A stretch of 39,269 nucleotides of DNA from Chlamydiia bacterium (lineage in GTDB: Bacteria > Chlamydiota > Chlamydiia > Chlamydiales > SM23-39): assembly GCA_016194825.1 (NCBI GenBank), contig JACQAR010000094.1:1-39269 (forward strand), read 5' to 3'. This document shows positions 1 through 7,380 of this stretch, in pieces. A program made the position numbers and the translations under genes. How positions within the stretch are numbered: the first letter of the stretch is position 1; each line of letters starts with the position of its first letter. The notes under the pieces were generated by a model that had not been told where the DNA came from, searched no databases, and saw only the letters and a program-made list of their open reading frames with translations.

Positions 1-246
1 GTTGAGAGCGATCTGGGCATGTTGAGAGAACACATCGAATTCGAAATGGGATTCGGCTGGGGTTCATACTTCGACAATGACAACTGGTACTTCGATCTCA
101 GCGCAGGGTACACATGGCAAGTCTTCTTCGACCAAAACATGTTCAACTCAGCCTCCTGGGTCAACGATGTTCGTCCTAGACCTACCCAAGCTTACGGCAA
201 CCTCTACGTCAACGGGTTGACTGTCAATGCTAGACTCGACTTCTAA
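1..246 (+). CDS. MOMP-like outer-membrane beta-barrel protein, C-terminal fragment
   Basis: The frame is open from the first base of the window and ends at TAA 244-246, so only the last 81 residues are visible. They alternate aromatic/hydrophobic and polar residues in amphipathic strands (for example GFGWGSYF, WYFDLSAGY, LYVNGLTVNARLDF) and end in a terminal Phe, the usual C-terminal signature of an outer-membrane barrel recognised by the BAM machinery. The GWGSYFDNDNW...DLSAGY pattern resembles the MOMP-like proteins of environmental chlamydiae, related to the Legionella-type major outer membrane protein family. A probable role is a porin or structural protein of the outer membrane. The family call rests on recall of its C-terminal pattern. 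A strong terminator follows directly, so this is the last gene of its transcript. Confidence 0.75.
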   Translation, partial: VESDLGMLREHIEFEMGFGWGSYFDNDNWYFDLSAGYTWQVFFDQNMFNSASWVNDVRPRPTQAYGNLYVNGLTVNARLDF

Positions 247-278
247 CATCTAAGTTGGTCTATTAACCACCAAAACGG

Positions 279-309
279 CAGGCCAGGAGAAATCCTGGCC
301 TGTTTTTTT
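279..309 (+). terminator. Rho-independent terminator of the MOMP-like gene
   Basis: A perfect 10-bp stem (279-288 with 293-302, arm CAGGCCAGGA) closes a GAAA tetraloop and is followed by seven T residues at 303-309. It sits 32 nt after the stop codon of the barrel protein. This is a textbook intrinsic terminator. Confidence 0.93.
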
Positions 310-323
310 GTTTCAAAGGAATC

Positions 324-594
324 ACCACAGAGATAGATACCACAGAGAAAAACTGAGGAATCTATACTGAGAGAGATTCAAAAATCGGGAGATGCCAAGG
401 AGGCGCCCCGATTTTGAACCAGGCAAAGCCGGCGTCGAAGCAGCTCAACTTGAATAAGTTGAGCGATGCAGACGGGCTCAAAAGCGGTGGCTGTCCGACG
501 CCGGCAGAACCGATGTTTGAATCACGATCAGTATATCGTTGTCTATCAGAGCCGATCGCCCTAGTTTCTTCTCTGAGGTGTCTATCTCTGTGGT
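324..594. repeat. Structured inverted-repeat element (MITE-like) in a gene-free region
   Basis: The 434-bp gap between the MOMP-like gene and thyX is largely filled by this element. Its ends are imperfect inverted repeats of 31-32 nt: 324-354 and 563-594, both starting ACCACAGAGATAGA when read inward on their own strands, with two mismatches and one indel. Inside are three nested or adjacent hairpins: 377-389 with 407-418 (one bulge), a perfect 10-bp pairing of 428-437 with 496-505 (GCCGGCGTCG), and inside that a perfect 9-bp stem 443-451/456-464 with loop GAAT. The terminal repeats and compact size resemble a non-autonomous mobile or palindromic repeat element. A structured RNA is the alternative. 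No target-site duplication is obvious. Nothing else is recognisable from 595 to 680. Confidence 0.6.
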
Positions 595-680
595 AAACTT
601 TTCATAACTAGATGATCTGTTGCCAAAATTCCTTGCTCTCGTAGCATATCGTATGGCAACCTCGTTACCATGAGGTACCT

Positions 681-2318
681 ATGATCAGCGCAGAATTCTC
701 CGAAAGTCAGATTAAAATTCTCGAACGTTTTGTCACCAATACAACAAGCAACGTATTTGTATTGAGAAACTTGCCCGAAGTCATTAAAGGAGCGCTTTTC
801 TCTCGCTATTCTCGCTCTACTTTAGGTCTGAGAGCTTTGCTTCTCAAAGAGTTTATCCTCAATGAAGACACCGCCTTCGGCAGTATTGCTGGGAAATTAC
901 TGGAGAGCGATTCAGGACAAGAACAGATGGTCGCAGTGCAAAAAGCACAGAGTTTCTACGATCGGATTCTAGACGGCTATGGCGATGATTCGATTGGAGA
1001 ATTGGGAGGCGCCCATTTGGCCATCGAGAGCATTTCTATGCTGGGTGCAAAAATCATTGAAGATTCTCGGATTGGGGGCTCTCCTTTGGAAAAATCGACC
1101 CGTTACATCTATTTCGATCAAAAAGTAGAAGGGAACTATCTGTTCTACCAAGAGCCCGTGCTGATGACCTCTGCCTTCCGTAACCTTTACGTCGATACGT
1201 GCAATGTACTCTTTGACACGTACAATCAACTCATTCCCTCACTCACCGCACAAATAGAGCAGAGCTTTCCAAAAGATCCCTCCATTTCAAAGGGGGCATA
1301 TACCGCAGCACTTCGTGCAAAAGTGCTCGATTGCTTGAGAGGCTTATTGCCCGCTAGCGCACTGACCAATATGGGAGTATTTGGCAATGGCCGCTTCTAC
1401 GAAGGACTGTTGCAAAAATTGAACTGCCACAACCTGGCGGAAATGCAAGATATCGGCAGGAAATCGCTGACCGAGTTAAATAAGGTCATTCCCTCTTTCA
1501 TTCGTAGAGCAGATCCCGAGCACCGCCACCAGCAGTCTTTCAGTCAGTTCATGGAATCTATGCAAGAGACTCTCGAACGGTTTTCTCAAGAACATGCTAG
1601 AGAAATAGAGAGCTTTTCGGAAGCCTGCGGAGTCCGATTGATCGACGCAGATCCAAAGGGCATTTCTAAAGTGGCAGGAGCTCTTCTATTTTCCCATGCT
1701 CACGGTTCATTAGAGAAGCTCCAAGCATATTGCGCGTCGCTGCCAGAAGAAAAAATCGGAGCCCTCTTTGATGCCGTAACAGCTGGCAGACAAAATCGAA
1801 GGCATAAGTCTCCGCGTGCATTGGAACATGCTGGCTTTACATTTGAGCTGTTAGCCGATTTTGGGGCCTATCGCGATCTGCAGCGCCATAGAATACTCAC
1901 GCAGGAAAGACAAAGACTCACCTGTCATTACGGCTATTATATGCCGCCCGAACTTGCTGGGACGGAGATGGAAAAAGAATATAGAAAGGCAATGGAATTG
2001 GCAAAAACTGCCTATGATCAAATCGCACCCACTCTTCCTGAAGAAGCGCAGTACGTCGTTCCCATGGCCTACAACATCCATTGGTATATACACACCAATC
2101 TGCGTGCGCTGCAGTGGATGTGTGAAATCCGATCTCAAGCAGCAGGTCATAGTACCTATCGCCGCATTGCACAAGAAATGGCCGCTCAGGTGTGCGAGAG
2201 ATTTCCTCTTTTGCAGAAATTTTTCCAGTTCGTCGATTACGAAGGATATGAATTGGGACGACTGAATGCAGAAATGCGGAAAGAGGAAAAGTTGAATCTG
2301 TTGCCCAGAAATGGATGA
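681..2318 (+). CDS. thyX: FAD-dependent thymidylate synthase, double-length chlamydial form
   Basis: Predicted to make dTMP from dUMP using methylene-tetrahydrofolate and FAD/NADPH in the cytoplasm. At 545 residues it is about twice the length of ordinary ThyX (roughly 220-250) and consists of two ThyX-like modules. The C-terminal module holds the ThyX-type signature around residues 400-412 (QRHRILTQERQRL). The N-terminal module has a degenerate counterpart near residues 102-144 (DSIGELGG, then EKSTRYIYF), where the RHR is not preserved. This long two-module architecture is known in chlamydiae. GAGG at 672-675 gives a good ribosome-binding site five bases before the ATG; it can pair with ACCTC 659-663 in a small hairpin, whose significance is unknown. 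It is followed after 34 nt by the first sugar-epimerase gene. Confidence 0.9.
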   Translation: MISAEFSESQIKILERFVTNTTSNVFVLRNLPEVIKGALFSRYSRSTLGLRALLLKEFILNEDTAFGSIAGKLLESDSGQEQMVAVQKAQSFYDRILDGYGDDSIGELGGAHLAIESISMLGAKIIEDSRIGGSPLEKSTRYIYFDQKVEGNYLFYQEPVLMTSAFRNLYVDTCNVLFDTYNQLIPSLTAQIEQSFPKDPSISKGAYTAALRAKVLDCLRGLLPASALTNMGVFGNGRFYEGLLQKLNCHNLAEMQDIGRKSLTELNKVIPSFIRRADPEHRHQQSFSQFMESMQETLERFSQEHAREIESFSEACGVRLIDADPKGISKVAGALLFSHAHGSLEKLQAYCASLPEEKIGALFDAVTAGRQNRRHKSPRALEHAGFTFELLADFGAYRDLQRHRILTQERQRLTCHYGYYMPPELAGTEMEKEYRKAMELAKTAYDQIAPTLPEEAQYVVPMAYNIHWYIHTNLRALQWMCEIRSQAAGHSTYRRIAQEMAAQVCERFPLLQKFFQFVDYEGYELGRLNAEMRKEEKLNLLPRNG

Positions 2319-2352
2319 TCGATTACTTTGATTATTCAGACTTGAGGAAATA

Positions 2353-3339
2353 GTGAAAAAGATTTGTGTTCCTGGAGGGGCAGGCTATGTGGGCTCTCGC
2401 CTCGTCCCCGAATTACTAAAACGGGGCTATCACGTCAATGTGCTCGATTTGTATCTATACGGAGACGAGGTTCTCGAAAAGCATCCTCATCTCACCCAAA
2501 TCAAAGGCGATATCCGAGATCCCAAGGTAGTGGAAAAGGCTCTTGATCAATGTAAAGCCGCTTTACATTTGGCTTGCATCTCCAATGATCCGAGCTTTGA
2601 GCTCAATCCAGAGCTTGGTAAGTCGATTAATTTGGATTCTTTCGAGCCCTTTGTGCAAATCGCCAAGAAAAAAGGGGTAGAGCGCTTTATTTTTGCCTCT
2701 TCTTCTTCTGTATATGGAGTCAAAGAAGTTCCCAATGTCACCGAAGATATGGAGTTGGAGCCTTTGACCGATTACTCCAAATACAAAGCGGAATGTGAAA
2801 AAATCCTACTTAAGTATGCTTCGGATGATTTCATCTGCACGATTTTACGGCCTGCAACTGTATGTGGGTTTGCCTCTCGCCAAAGGCTTGATGTAGTGGT
2901 CAACATCTTGACCAACTTGGCCTATCGCACCGGCAAGGTGAAAGTAATGGGTGGCGCGCAGATGCGTCCCAATATCCACATCGAAGATATGGTCCGCGCT
3001 TATATCCATGTACTGGAAGCGCCGAAAGAGAAGATCCAGAAGAAGATCTACAACGTCGGTTATCACAATCACACTGTCTTGTCGCTTGGCCAGATGGTGC
3101 AGCAGATTGTTGGGAAAAAGCGGCCTGTTGATCTGGTGGTAGAGCCGACAAACGACAACCGCTCCTACCACGTTTCATCGAAGAAAATTGCCGAAGAGCT
3201 CGGATTTCATCCGAAGTACACGATCGAAAATGCCATCGAAGATCTTTTGCAGGCCTTTGAATCTGGCAAACTGCCCAATTCGCTCGAAGATCACCGCTAT
3301 TTCAACATCAAAACGATGAAGGCAATCCAATTACAATGA
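2353..3339 (+). CDS. NAD-dependent sugar epimerase/dehydratase (extended SDR)
   Basis: An extended short-chain dehydrogenase/reductase of 328 residues, expected to epimerise or dehydrate a nucleotide-activated sugar in the cytoplasm. The Rossmann NAD motif GGAGYVGS is at residues 8-15, the catalytic Ser region SSSSVYG near 117-123, and the YxxxK dyad in YSKYK at about 141-145. Translation starts at GTG, supported by GAGG at 2344-2347 with five-base spacing. The stop overlaps the next ATG (ATGA), so it is translationally coupled to the second epimerase. A copy of the repeated palindrome lies in frame at 2549-2569 and encodes QCKAALH at the place where the family usually has a DAVIHLA-type strand. 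Substrate is unknown; heptose- or hexose-nucleotides are likely from the neighbours. Confidence 0.85.
   Translation: MKKICVPGGAGYVGSRLVPELLKRGYHVNVLDLYLYGDEVLEKHPHLTQIKGDIRDPKVVEKALDQCKAALHLACISNDPSFELNPELGKSINLDSFEPFVQIAKKKGVERFIFASSSSVYGVKEVPNVTEDMELEPLTDYSKYKAECEKILLKYASDDFICTILRPATVCGFASRQRLDVVVNILTNLAYRTGKVKVMGGAQMRPNIHIEDMVRAYIHVLEAPKEKIQKKIYNVGYHNHTVLSLGQMVQQIVGKKRPVDLVVEPTNDNRSYHVSSKKIAEELGFHPKYTIENAIEDLLQAFESGKLPNSLEDHRYFNIKTMKAIQLQ
2549..2569. repeat. Repeated palindrome, copy 1 (inside epimerase gene)
   Basis: A 21-nt perfect palindrome with one free central base: two 10-nt arms (AATGTAAAGC and its complement) around a central C. The same motif recurs at 17404-17424, 28326-28346 and, with shorter arms, at 34872-34891. 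Confidence 0.85.
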
Positions 3340-4322
3340 AAACCCTTGTCACAGGTGGAGCCGGATTCATTGGAAGCCATCTCGTCGATTTGCTTCTGAA
3401 AAAAGGGCATCAGGTGACTGCCTTTGATAATCTTTGCGGCGGATGGATGAAGAATTTGGCCGAAGCCCAGCAACATCCTCGCTTCCGTTTTGTGCAAGGA
3501 GATATTCGCAATAGGAACAGTTTAGAAGGGCTCTTTGATGGCGTAGATTGGGTCTTTCACTTGGCGGCTTTAGCCGACATCGTCCCTTCCATGGAAAAGC
3601 CGCGCGATTATTTTGAAACAAACGTAGATGGCACCTTCAATGTGCTGGAAGCGGCTAAAGAGGCTCGTGTGAAGCGCTTTCTTTACGCGGCGTCTTCTTC
3701 GTGTTACGGCATTCCCTCACAATATCCGACTCCAGAAACAGCGCCCATTATGCCACAATACCCTTACGCTCTGACCAAATATCTCGGCGAGCAGTTAGTG
3801 CTGCATTGGGCGCAAGTATATAAGCTGCCCGCCCTGTCGCTGCGCCTGTTCAATGTCTACGGACCCCGATCCCGTACTACTGGTGTGTATGGCGCAGTCT
3901 TTGGCGTCTTTTTGGCACAAAAACTCCACGGCAAGCCGTTTACTGTGGTCGGAGATGGCAAACAGACACGAGATTTTACTTATGTAGCCGATGTAGCAGA
4001 TGCTTTTTATACCGCAGCCGAGTCTAATCTGAGCAACGACTTTTTGAACATTGGGAGCTCGGGCCATTACAGTGTCAATCGTTTGGTGGAATTGCTCGGA
4101 GGCTCTGTGACCTACATCCCTAAGAGACCGGGTGAGCCTGACTGCACCTTTGCAGATGTAACGGAGGTCCAACAGAAGCTCAACTGGAAGGCGAGAGTCT
4201 CTTTTGAAGAAGGGGTTCAGCGCCTTTTGTCTCGGATCAACGACTTCAAAGATGCGCCTCTTTGGGAGCCACAATCGATTGAGAGAGCAACCGAGAATTG
4301 GTTTAAATACCTGTCAAAATAG
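3336..4322 (+). CDS. UDP-glucose 4-epimerase-like SDR
   Basis: An extended SDR of 328 residues with NAD-binding GGAGFIGS at 7-14, Ser region AASSSCYG near 110-118, and catalytic Y144/K148 (YALTK). RLFNVYGPR and the GDGKQTRDFTYV strand are characteristic of GalE/WbpP-type nucleotide-sugar 4-epimerases. The C-terminal tail WEPQSIERATENWFKYL is of a type seen in homologues lying beside SIS-isomerase and HldE-like genes, matching the next two genes here. It overlaps the upstream stop by ATGA and lies 8 nt before the isomerase gene. Probable role: C4 epimerisation of a nucleotide sugar for surface glycan. The exact sugar cannot be read from the sequence. Confidence 0.85.
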   Translation: MKTLVTGGAGFIGSHLVDLLLKKGHQVTAFDNLCGGWMKNLAEAQQHPRFRFVQGDIRNRNSLEGLFDGVDWVFHLAALADIVPSMEKPRDYFETNVDGTFNVLEAAKEARVKRFLYAASSSCYGIPSQYPTPETAPIMPQYPYALTKYLGEQLVLHWAQVYKLPALSLRLFNVYGPRSRTTGVYGAVFGVFLAQKLHGKPFTVVGDGKQTRDFTYVADVADAFYTAAESNLSNDFLNIGSSGHYSVNRLVELLGGSVTYIPKRPGEPDCTFADVTEVQQKLNWKARVSFEEGVQRLLSRINDFKDAPLWEPQSIERATENWFKYLSK

Positions 4323-4330
4323 GGATAGAT

Positions 4331-4942
4331 ATGTTTGCAAAACGCTTTCACGACTTAAGCCGCTCATTTGCTTCCACTGTATACACAGCCTCATCTGGCC
4401 CTATTACGGAAGATGCGGCTTTGGAAAAAGCGTTTGAAATGCTCGGCAGAGTGCACGATCAAAGAGGGATTGCTTATGTCATTGGCAATGGGGGGAGCGC
4501 TGGCATTGCCTCTCACTTCAGTACCGATCTGATCAAGTCTTTGAAGATCCCCTCTTCGACCCTATTTGACTCAAATTTAGTCACGTGCCTTTCTAACGAC
4601 TACGGATATGATCAAGTCTTTTGCTATCCTCTGGAACACATATTGCGACCGAATGATCTTTTAGTAGCGATCAGCAGTTCTGGGAAATCGCCCAATATCA
4701 TCCAAGCAGCGCAGGTTGCTTTGAGAAAAGGGGTTTCTCTCATCACGCTCAGCGGATTTTCCGACCAGAATCCCCTTCGCACCATGGGGGATCTAAATTT
4801 TTGGGTTGCGCAGAACGATTACGGTCTCGTTGAGACGACCCATTTTTTCCTGCTGCACACCATCATTGATTTTTGGAACCAACAAGCAAGAGTGAAGGAA
4901 TATGCCCGAATCCTTGGATCTACGGCAGCAAAGCAAAATTAG
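4331..4942 (+). CDS. gmhA: SIS-domain phosphosugar isomerase, GmhA-like (sedoheptulose-7-phosphate isomerase)
   Basis: A 203-residue single SIS domain, the usual size for GmhA, which converts sedoheptulose 7-phosphate to D-glycero-D-manno-heptose 7-phosphate. The phosphosugar loop GNGGSAG is at 51-57, SSSGKSPN near 114-121, and the SNDYGYDQVF segment around 89-98 is GmhA-like. The metal-site helix keeps the H-x4-H spacing (H171, H176), but in my alignment the Gln three residues before the first His, a zinc ligand in E. coli GmhA, is Glu and the catalytic-helix Glu is Thr. It is therefore GmhA-like rather than certain. Its 3' end overlaps the HldE-like gene by 41 nt, and HddA- and HddC-like genes occur farther along the locus, supporting a heptose pathway. 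Confidence 0.78.
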   Translation: MFAKRFHDLSRSFASTVYTASSGPITEDAALEKAFEMLGRVHDQRGIAYVIGNGGSAGIASHFSTDLIKSLKIPSSTLFDSNLVTCLSNDYGYDQVFCYPLEHILRPNDLLVAISSSGKSPNIIQAAQVALRKGVSLITLSGFSDQNPLRTMGDLNFWVAQNDYGLVETTHFFLLHTIIDFWNQQARVKEYARILGSTAAKQN

Positions 4943-6452
4943 AACATTCGATGCGCTGCAAAGCGCTCTCGAAGAGGACCGTAGGCACCAGCGCATCATC
5001 GTACAGTGTCATGGGGTGTTTGATTTGCTCCATCCCGGTCATATTCGTCACTTCCAAGAAGCGAAAGCGCAAGGAGATCGGTTGATTGTCACCTTGACAC
5101 CCGATCGTTTTGTCAATAAAGGGCCTGGCCGTCCCGTATTCAATGAGCAGTTGCGCCTTGAATCGATTGCTGCGCTGCAAATGGTGGACTACGTCGTTCT
5201 GAATGACTCCCCAGACGCCGTATCGGCGATCCGGAGAGTGTGTCCTTCGCTTTACGTGAAGGGAGTTGAGTATAAACAGCACGACCAGGATGTGACGGGC
5301 AAAATCTCCGAAGAAGCACGTGCCGTGGAAGAGGTAGGAGGAGCGATCTATTACACAGATGACATCGTGTTTAGCTCTTCTTCGCTTCTGAATCGCTATT
5401 TTGATACTGCTCCTCCGAAAGTCACCGAATTTTTGTCTCAACTTCGTAAAGAATACACAACGCAAGATATCATCCAAAAAATCGATGCCCTTTCTCAATT
5501 GAATGTACTGGTGGTCGGAGATGCCATCATTGATGAATACCAATATACGCGGATTCTTGGACAGACAGGCAAAGGTCTCCATATGGTGGCGCGCTGTTTG
5601 GATCGAGAAGTTTTTCTGGGTGGCTCATTGATCATTGCCAATCATGTAGCCCAGTTTGCGAAACAGGTGACTTTAGTTACGGCTTTAGGAAAAAACTGTC
5701 CACATCTCCATTTCATCCGCGAGAATTTAGAACCGAATGTGCGTGGAGAGTTCACATTTTTAGATAAGTCACCGACCTTAACAAAAAAAAGATATGTCTG
5801 GAAAGACGGTACAACTCTCACCAAACTTTTTGAAACATATTCGAATCAAGAAGAAGCTTTAAATGAAGCGCAAACAGGGCAAATCATCGATTTCATACGG
5901 AAAGAAGCTGCTCACTATGATTTGATTCTAGTATCTGATTTTGGGAATGGCTTTACGAATCATCCCCTGGTTGAAGCGCTGTGCGACGTACCTGGCTTTT
6001 TGGCCCTCAATACCCAAACCAATAGCGGTAATCGAGGCTTCAACGTGGTAACCAATTACTGCAGAGCGGATTATATCTCGCTCAATGAGCCAGAACTGAG
6101 ATTAGCGGCACACGATTCCAAGAGCGCTCTAGAGGGTATAGCGGCTGATATTTGCCAGATTCTGAACTGTCCCCTTTTGTCAGTAACTCAAGGGGTGCAT
6201 GGAGTCAGTTGCTTTTCAAGAGAAGAGGGTGTTGTACATATTCCTGCATTCGCGACCCACAGTGTAGATCGGATCGGTGCAGGCGATAGCTATCTATCGC
6301 TCTCTTCTCTGTGCCTAGCTCACGGGTATTCCACTATGCTGGCCGGGTTTATCGGTTCAATCGCAGCAGCAATGAGCGTTCAAGTTGTAGGGAATCAAGA
6401 ATCTGTGAAAAAAGTTCCCCTCTGCAAATTCATCACGCGTCTGCTCAAGTAA
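4902..6452 (+). CDS. Reverse-order HldE-like fusion: nucleotidyltransferase then PfkB-type sugar kinase
   Basis: A 516-residue two-domain protein. Residues about 25-170 form a cytidylyltransferase-fold domain like the HldE/RfaE C-terminal half, with CHGVFD, HPGH at 44-47, LYVKGVEY and an FSSSSLLN motif. Residues about 190-516 form a PfkB/ribokinase domain with VLVVGDAIIDEY, LGGSLIIANHVA and the anion-hole motif DRIGAGDSY near 456-464. In HldE the kinase comes first, so the order here is reversed. Expected activities are phosphorylation at C1 and nucleotide transfer onto a heptose (or similar sugar) phosphate, giving ADP- or CDP-sugar. The start overlaps the isomerase gene by 41 nt; GAAGGA at 4894-4899 lies close to the ATG, a somewhat short spacing, but no better start precedes the HxGH motif. 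Confidence 0.82.
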   Translation: MPESLDLRQQSKIRTFDALQSALEEDRRHQRIIVQCHGVFDLLHPGHIRHFQEAKAQGDRLIVTLTPDRFVNKGPGRPVFNEQLRLESIAALQMVDYVVLNDSPDAVSAIRRVCPSLYVKGVEYKQHDQDVTGKISEEARAVEEVGGAIYYTDDIVFSSSSLLNRYFDTAPPKVTEFLSQLRKEYTTQDIIQKIDALSQLNVLVVGDAIIDEYQYTRILGQTGKGLHMVARCLDREVFLGGSLIIANHVAQFAKQVTLVTALGKNCPHLHFIRENLEPNVRGEFTFLDKSPTLTKKRYVWKDGTTLTKLFETYSNQEEALNEAQTGQIIDFIRKEAAHYDLILVSDFGNGFTNHPLVEALCDVPGFLALNTQTNSGNRGFNVVTNYCRADYISLNEPELRLAAHDSKSALEGIAADICQILNCPLLSVTQGVHGVSCFSREEGVVHIPAFATHSVDRIGAGDSYLSLSSLCLAHGYSTMLAGFIGSIAAAMSVQVVGNQESVKKVPLCKFITRLLK

Positions 6453-6462
6453 AAGATTTCTT

Positions 6463-6491
6463 TGCAAAAAAGAATCTATCTCTGTAAAATT
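6463..6491 (+). promoter_or_regulatory. Candidate sigma-66/70-type promoter before the GT11 block
   Basis: TTGCAA at 6463-6468 and TAAAAT at 6486-6491 are separated by 17 nt. The predicted start of transcription falls at about 6498, essentially on the ATG at 6499, which has no recognisable Shine-Dalgarno sequence. This would give a leaderless mRNA. Confidence 0.45.
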
Positions 6492-6498
6492 TTAACTT

Positions 6499-7380
6499 AT
6501 GTTTTACAAATTCCTCGTTTTCGTTTTCTCTGGCTTGTCTGTCTGTATCTACGGAACCTCCTGCATCACCTGTGAATTTGAAGGACAGCTCGGCAATCAT
6601 CTCTTTCAGATTGCCGCCGCAACGGCGTATGCTTTAGACCATCAGTGCGAAGCAGTTTTCCCTATGCTCATCGCCTATACCCATGGACAGAGTTATTATC
6701 GCGACGTCTTGCATCGTGTGAGTCTTAAGTCAATTCCCAGACATAGTAAATTGTATCATCATTCTGAAGATCATTATACGCGGTACAGTCCGATTCCTAA
6801 TGTGCACAACAAAACTCTTGTATTGCACGGGCTTTATCAAACCGAAAAGTATTTTGCCCATCATGCCGAAACGATCCGAGCCCTCTTTGCTCCTTCTGAG
6901 AGGATTTTGCAAGAGATTAACGAAAAATATGGAACTCTGTTGCAAAACAACAAGACAGTAGCCATTCACGTAAGAACCTTTATTCCTGATGGGAGATCTC
7001 CAGAGTTATTTGCGGAAGACAACGTTTGGTGGGATTATTTCGCGCAAGCCATCGAGTATTTCCCTTCAGAATATCTGTTTCTCGTATTCATGGACGCGCC
7101 CCATGTGGTGGTGCCGAATTTCCCAAAACTACCTGGTCGCAATATCCAATTCATCATCAACGAGCCGTATTATATCGACTTTTATATGATATCTCTTTGT
7201 AACTATGTTGTGGTTTCTCCTGGCTCTACTTTTTCTTGGTGGGCTGCTTGGATCAATAAGCATGCAGATAAAGTGATCATAGCTCCTGACCGATGGACAG
7301 GTCACTCTGGTGAAGAAGTGATCCCAAATACTTGGATTCGGATCCCCAGCCTGCCTCATGCCCCTAGAGGACGGAAATGA
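6499..7380 (+). CDS. GT11 alpha-1,2-fucosyltransferase-like protein with signal sequence (copy 1)
   Basis: A 293-residue protein with the three landmark regions of glycosyltransferase family 11: GQLGNHLFQ at 29-37 (usually GGLGNQLFQ), HVRT at 157-160 in place of HxRRGD with the first Arg kept, and STFSWWAAW at 244-252. GT11 enzymes move fucose from GDP-fucose to galactose and usually lack an export signal. Here residues 1-20 form a hydrophobic segment like a signal peptide or anchor (FLVFVFSGLSVCIYG), so the catalytic part may act outside the cytoplasm, in the periplasm or after secretion. It is the first of three paralogues and overlaps the next gene by ATGA. Base composition becomes clearly AT-richer from here to about 9.85 kb. 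Confidence 0.85.
   Translation: MFYKFLVFVFSGLSVCIYGTSCITCEFEGQLGNHLFQIAAATAYALDHQCEAVFPMLIAYTHGQSYYRDVLHRVSLKSIPRHSKLYHHSEDHYTRYSPIPNVHNKTLVLHGLYQTEKYFAHHAETIRALFAPSERILQEINEKYGTLLQNNKTVAIHVRTFIPDGRSPELFAEDNVWWDYFAQAIEYFPSEYLFLVFMDAPHVVVPNFPKLPGRNIQFIINEPYYIDFYMISLCNYVVVSPGSTFSWWAAWINKHADKVIIAPDRWTGHSGEEVIPNTWIRIPSLPHAPRGRK

Noticed and set aside
414..596. A 60-codon open frame in the gap before thyX
   Set aside because: It starts at TTG, has no ribosome site, and runs through the hairpins of the inverted-repeat element; composition follows the palindromes rather than a protein.
3795..4274. A 159-codon open frame antisense to the 4-epimerase gene
   Set aside because: A shadow of a well-supported gene, without motifs.
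4920..5582. A 220-codon open frame antisense to the HldE-like gene
   Set aside because: A shadow of the conserved nucleotidyltransferase domain; no domain or start signal.
6455..6479. Small A/T-rich hairpin after the HldE-like gene as a terminator
   Set aside because: The stem is weak with a bulge and no T tract follows directly; it overlaps the promoter -35, so termination is not supported.
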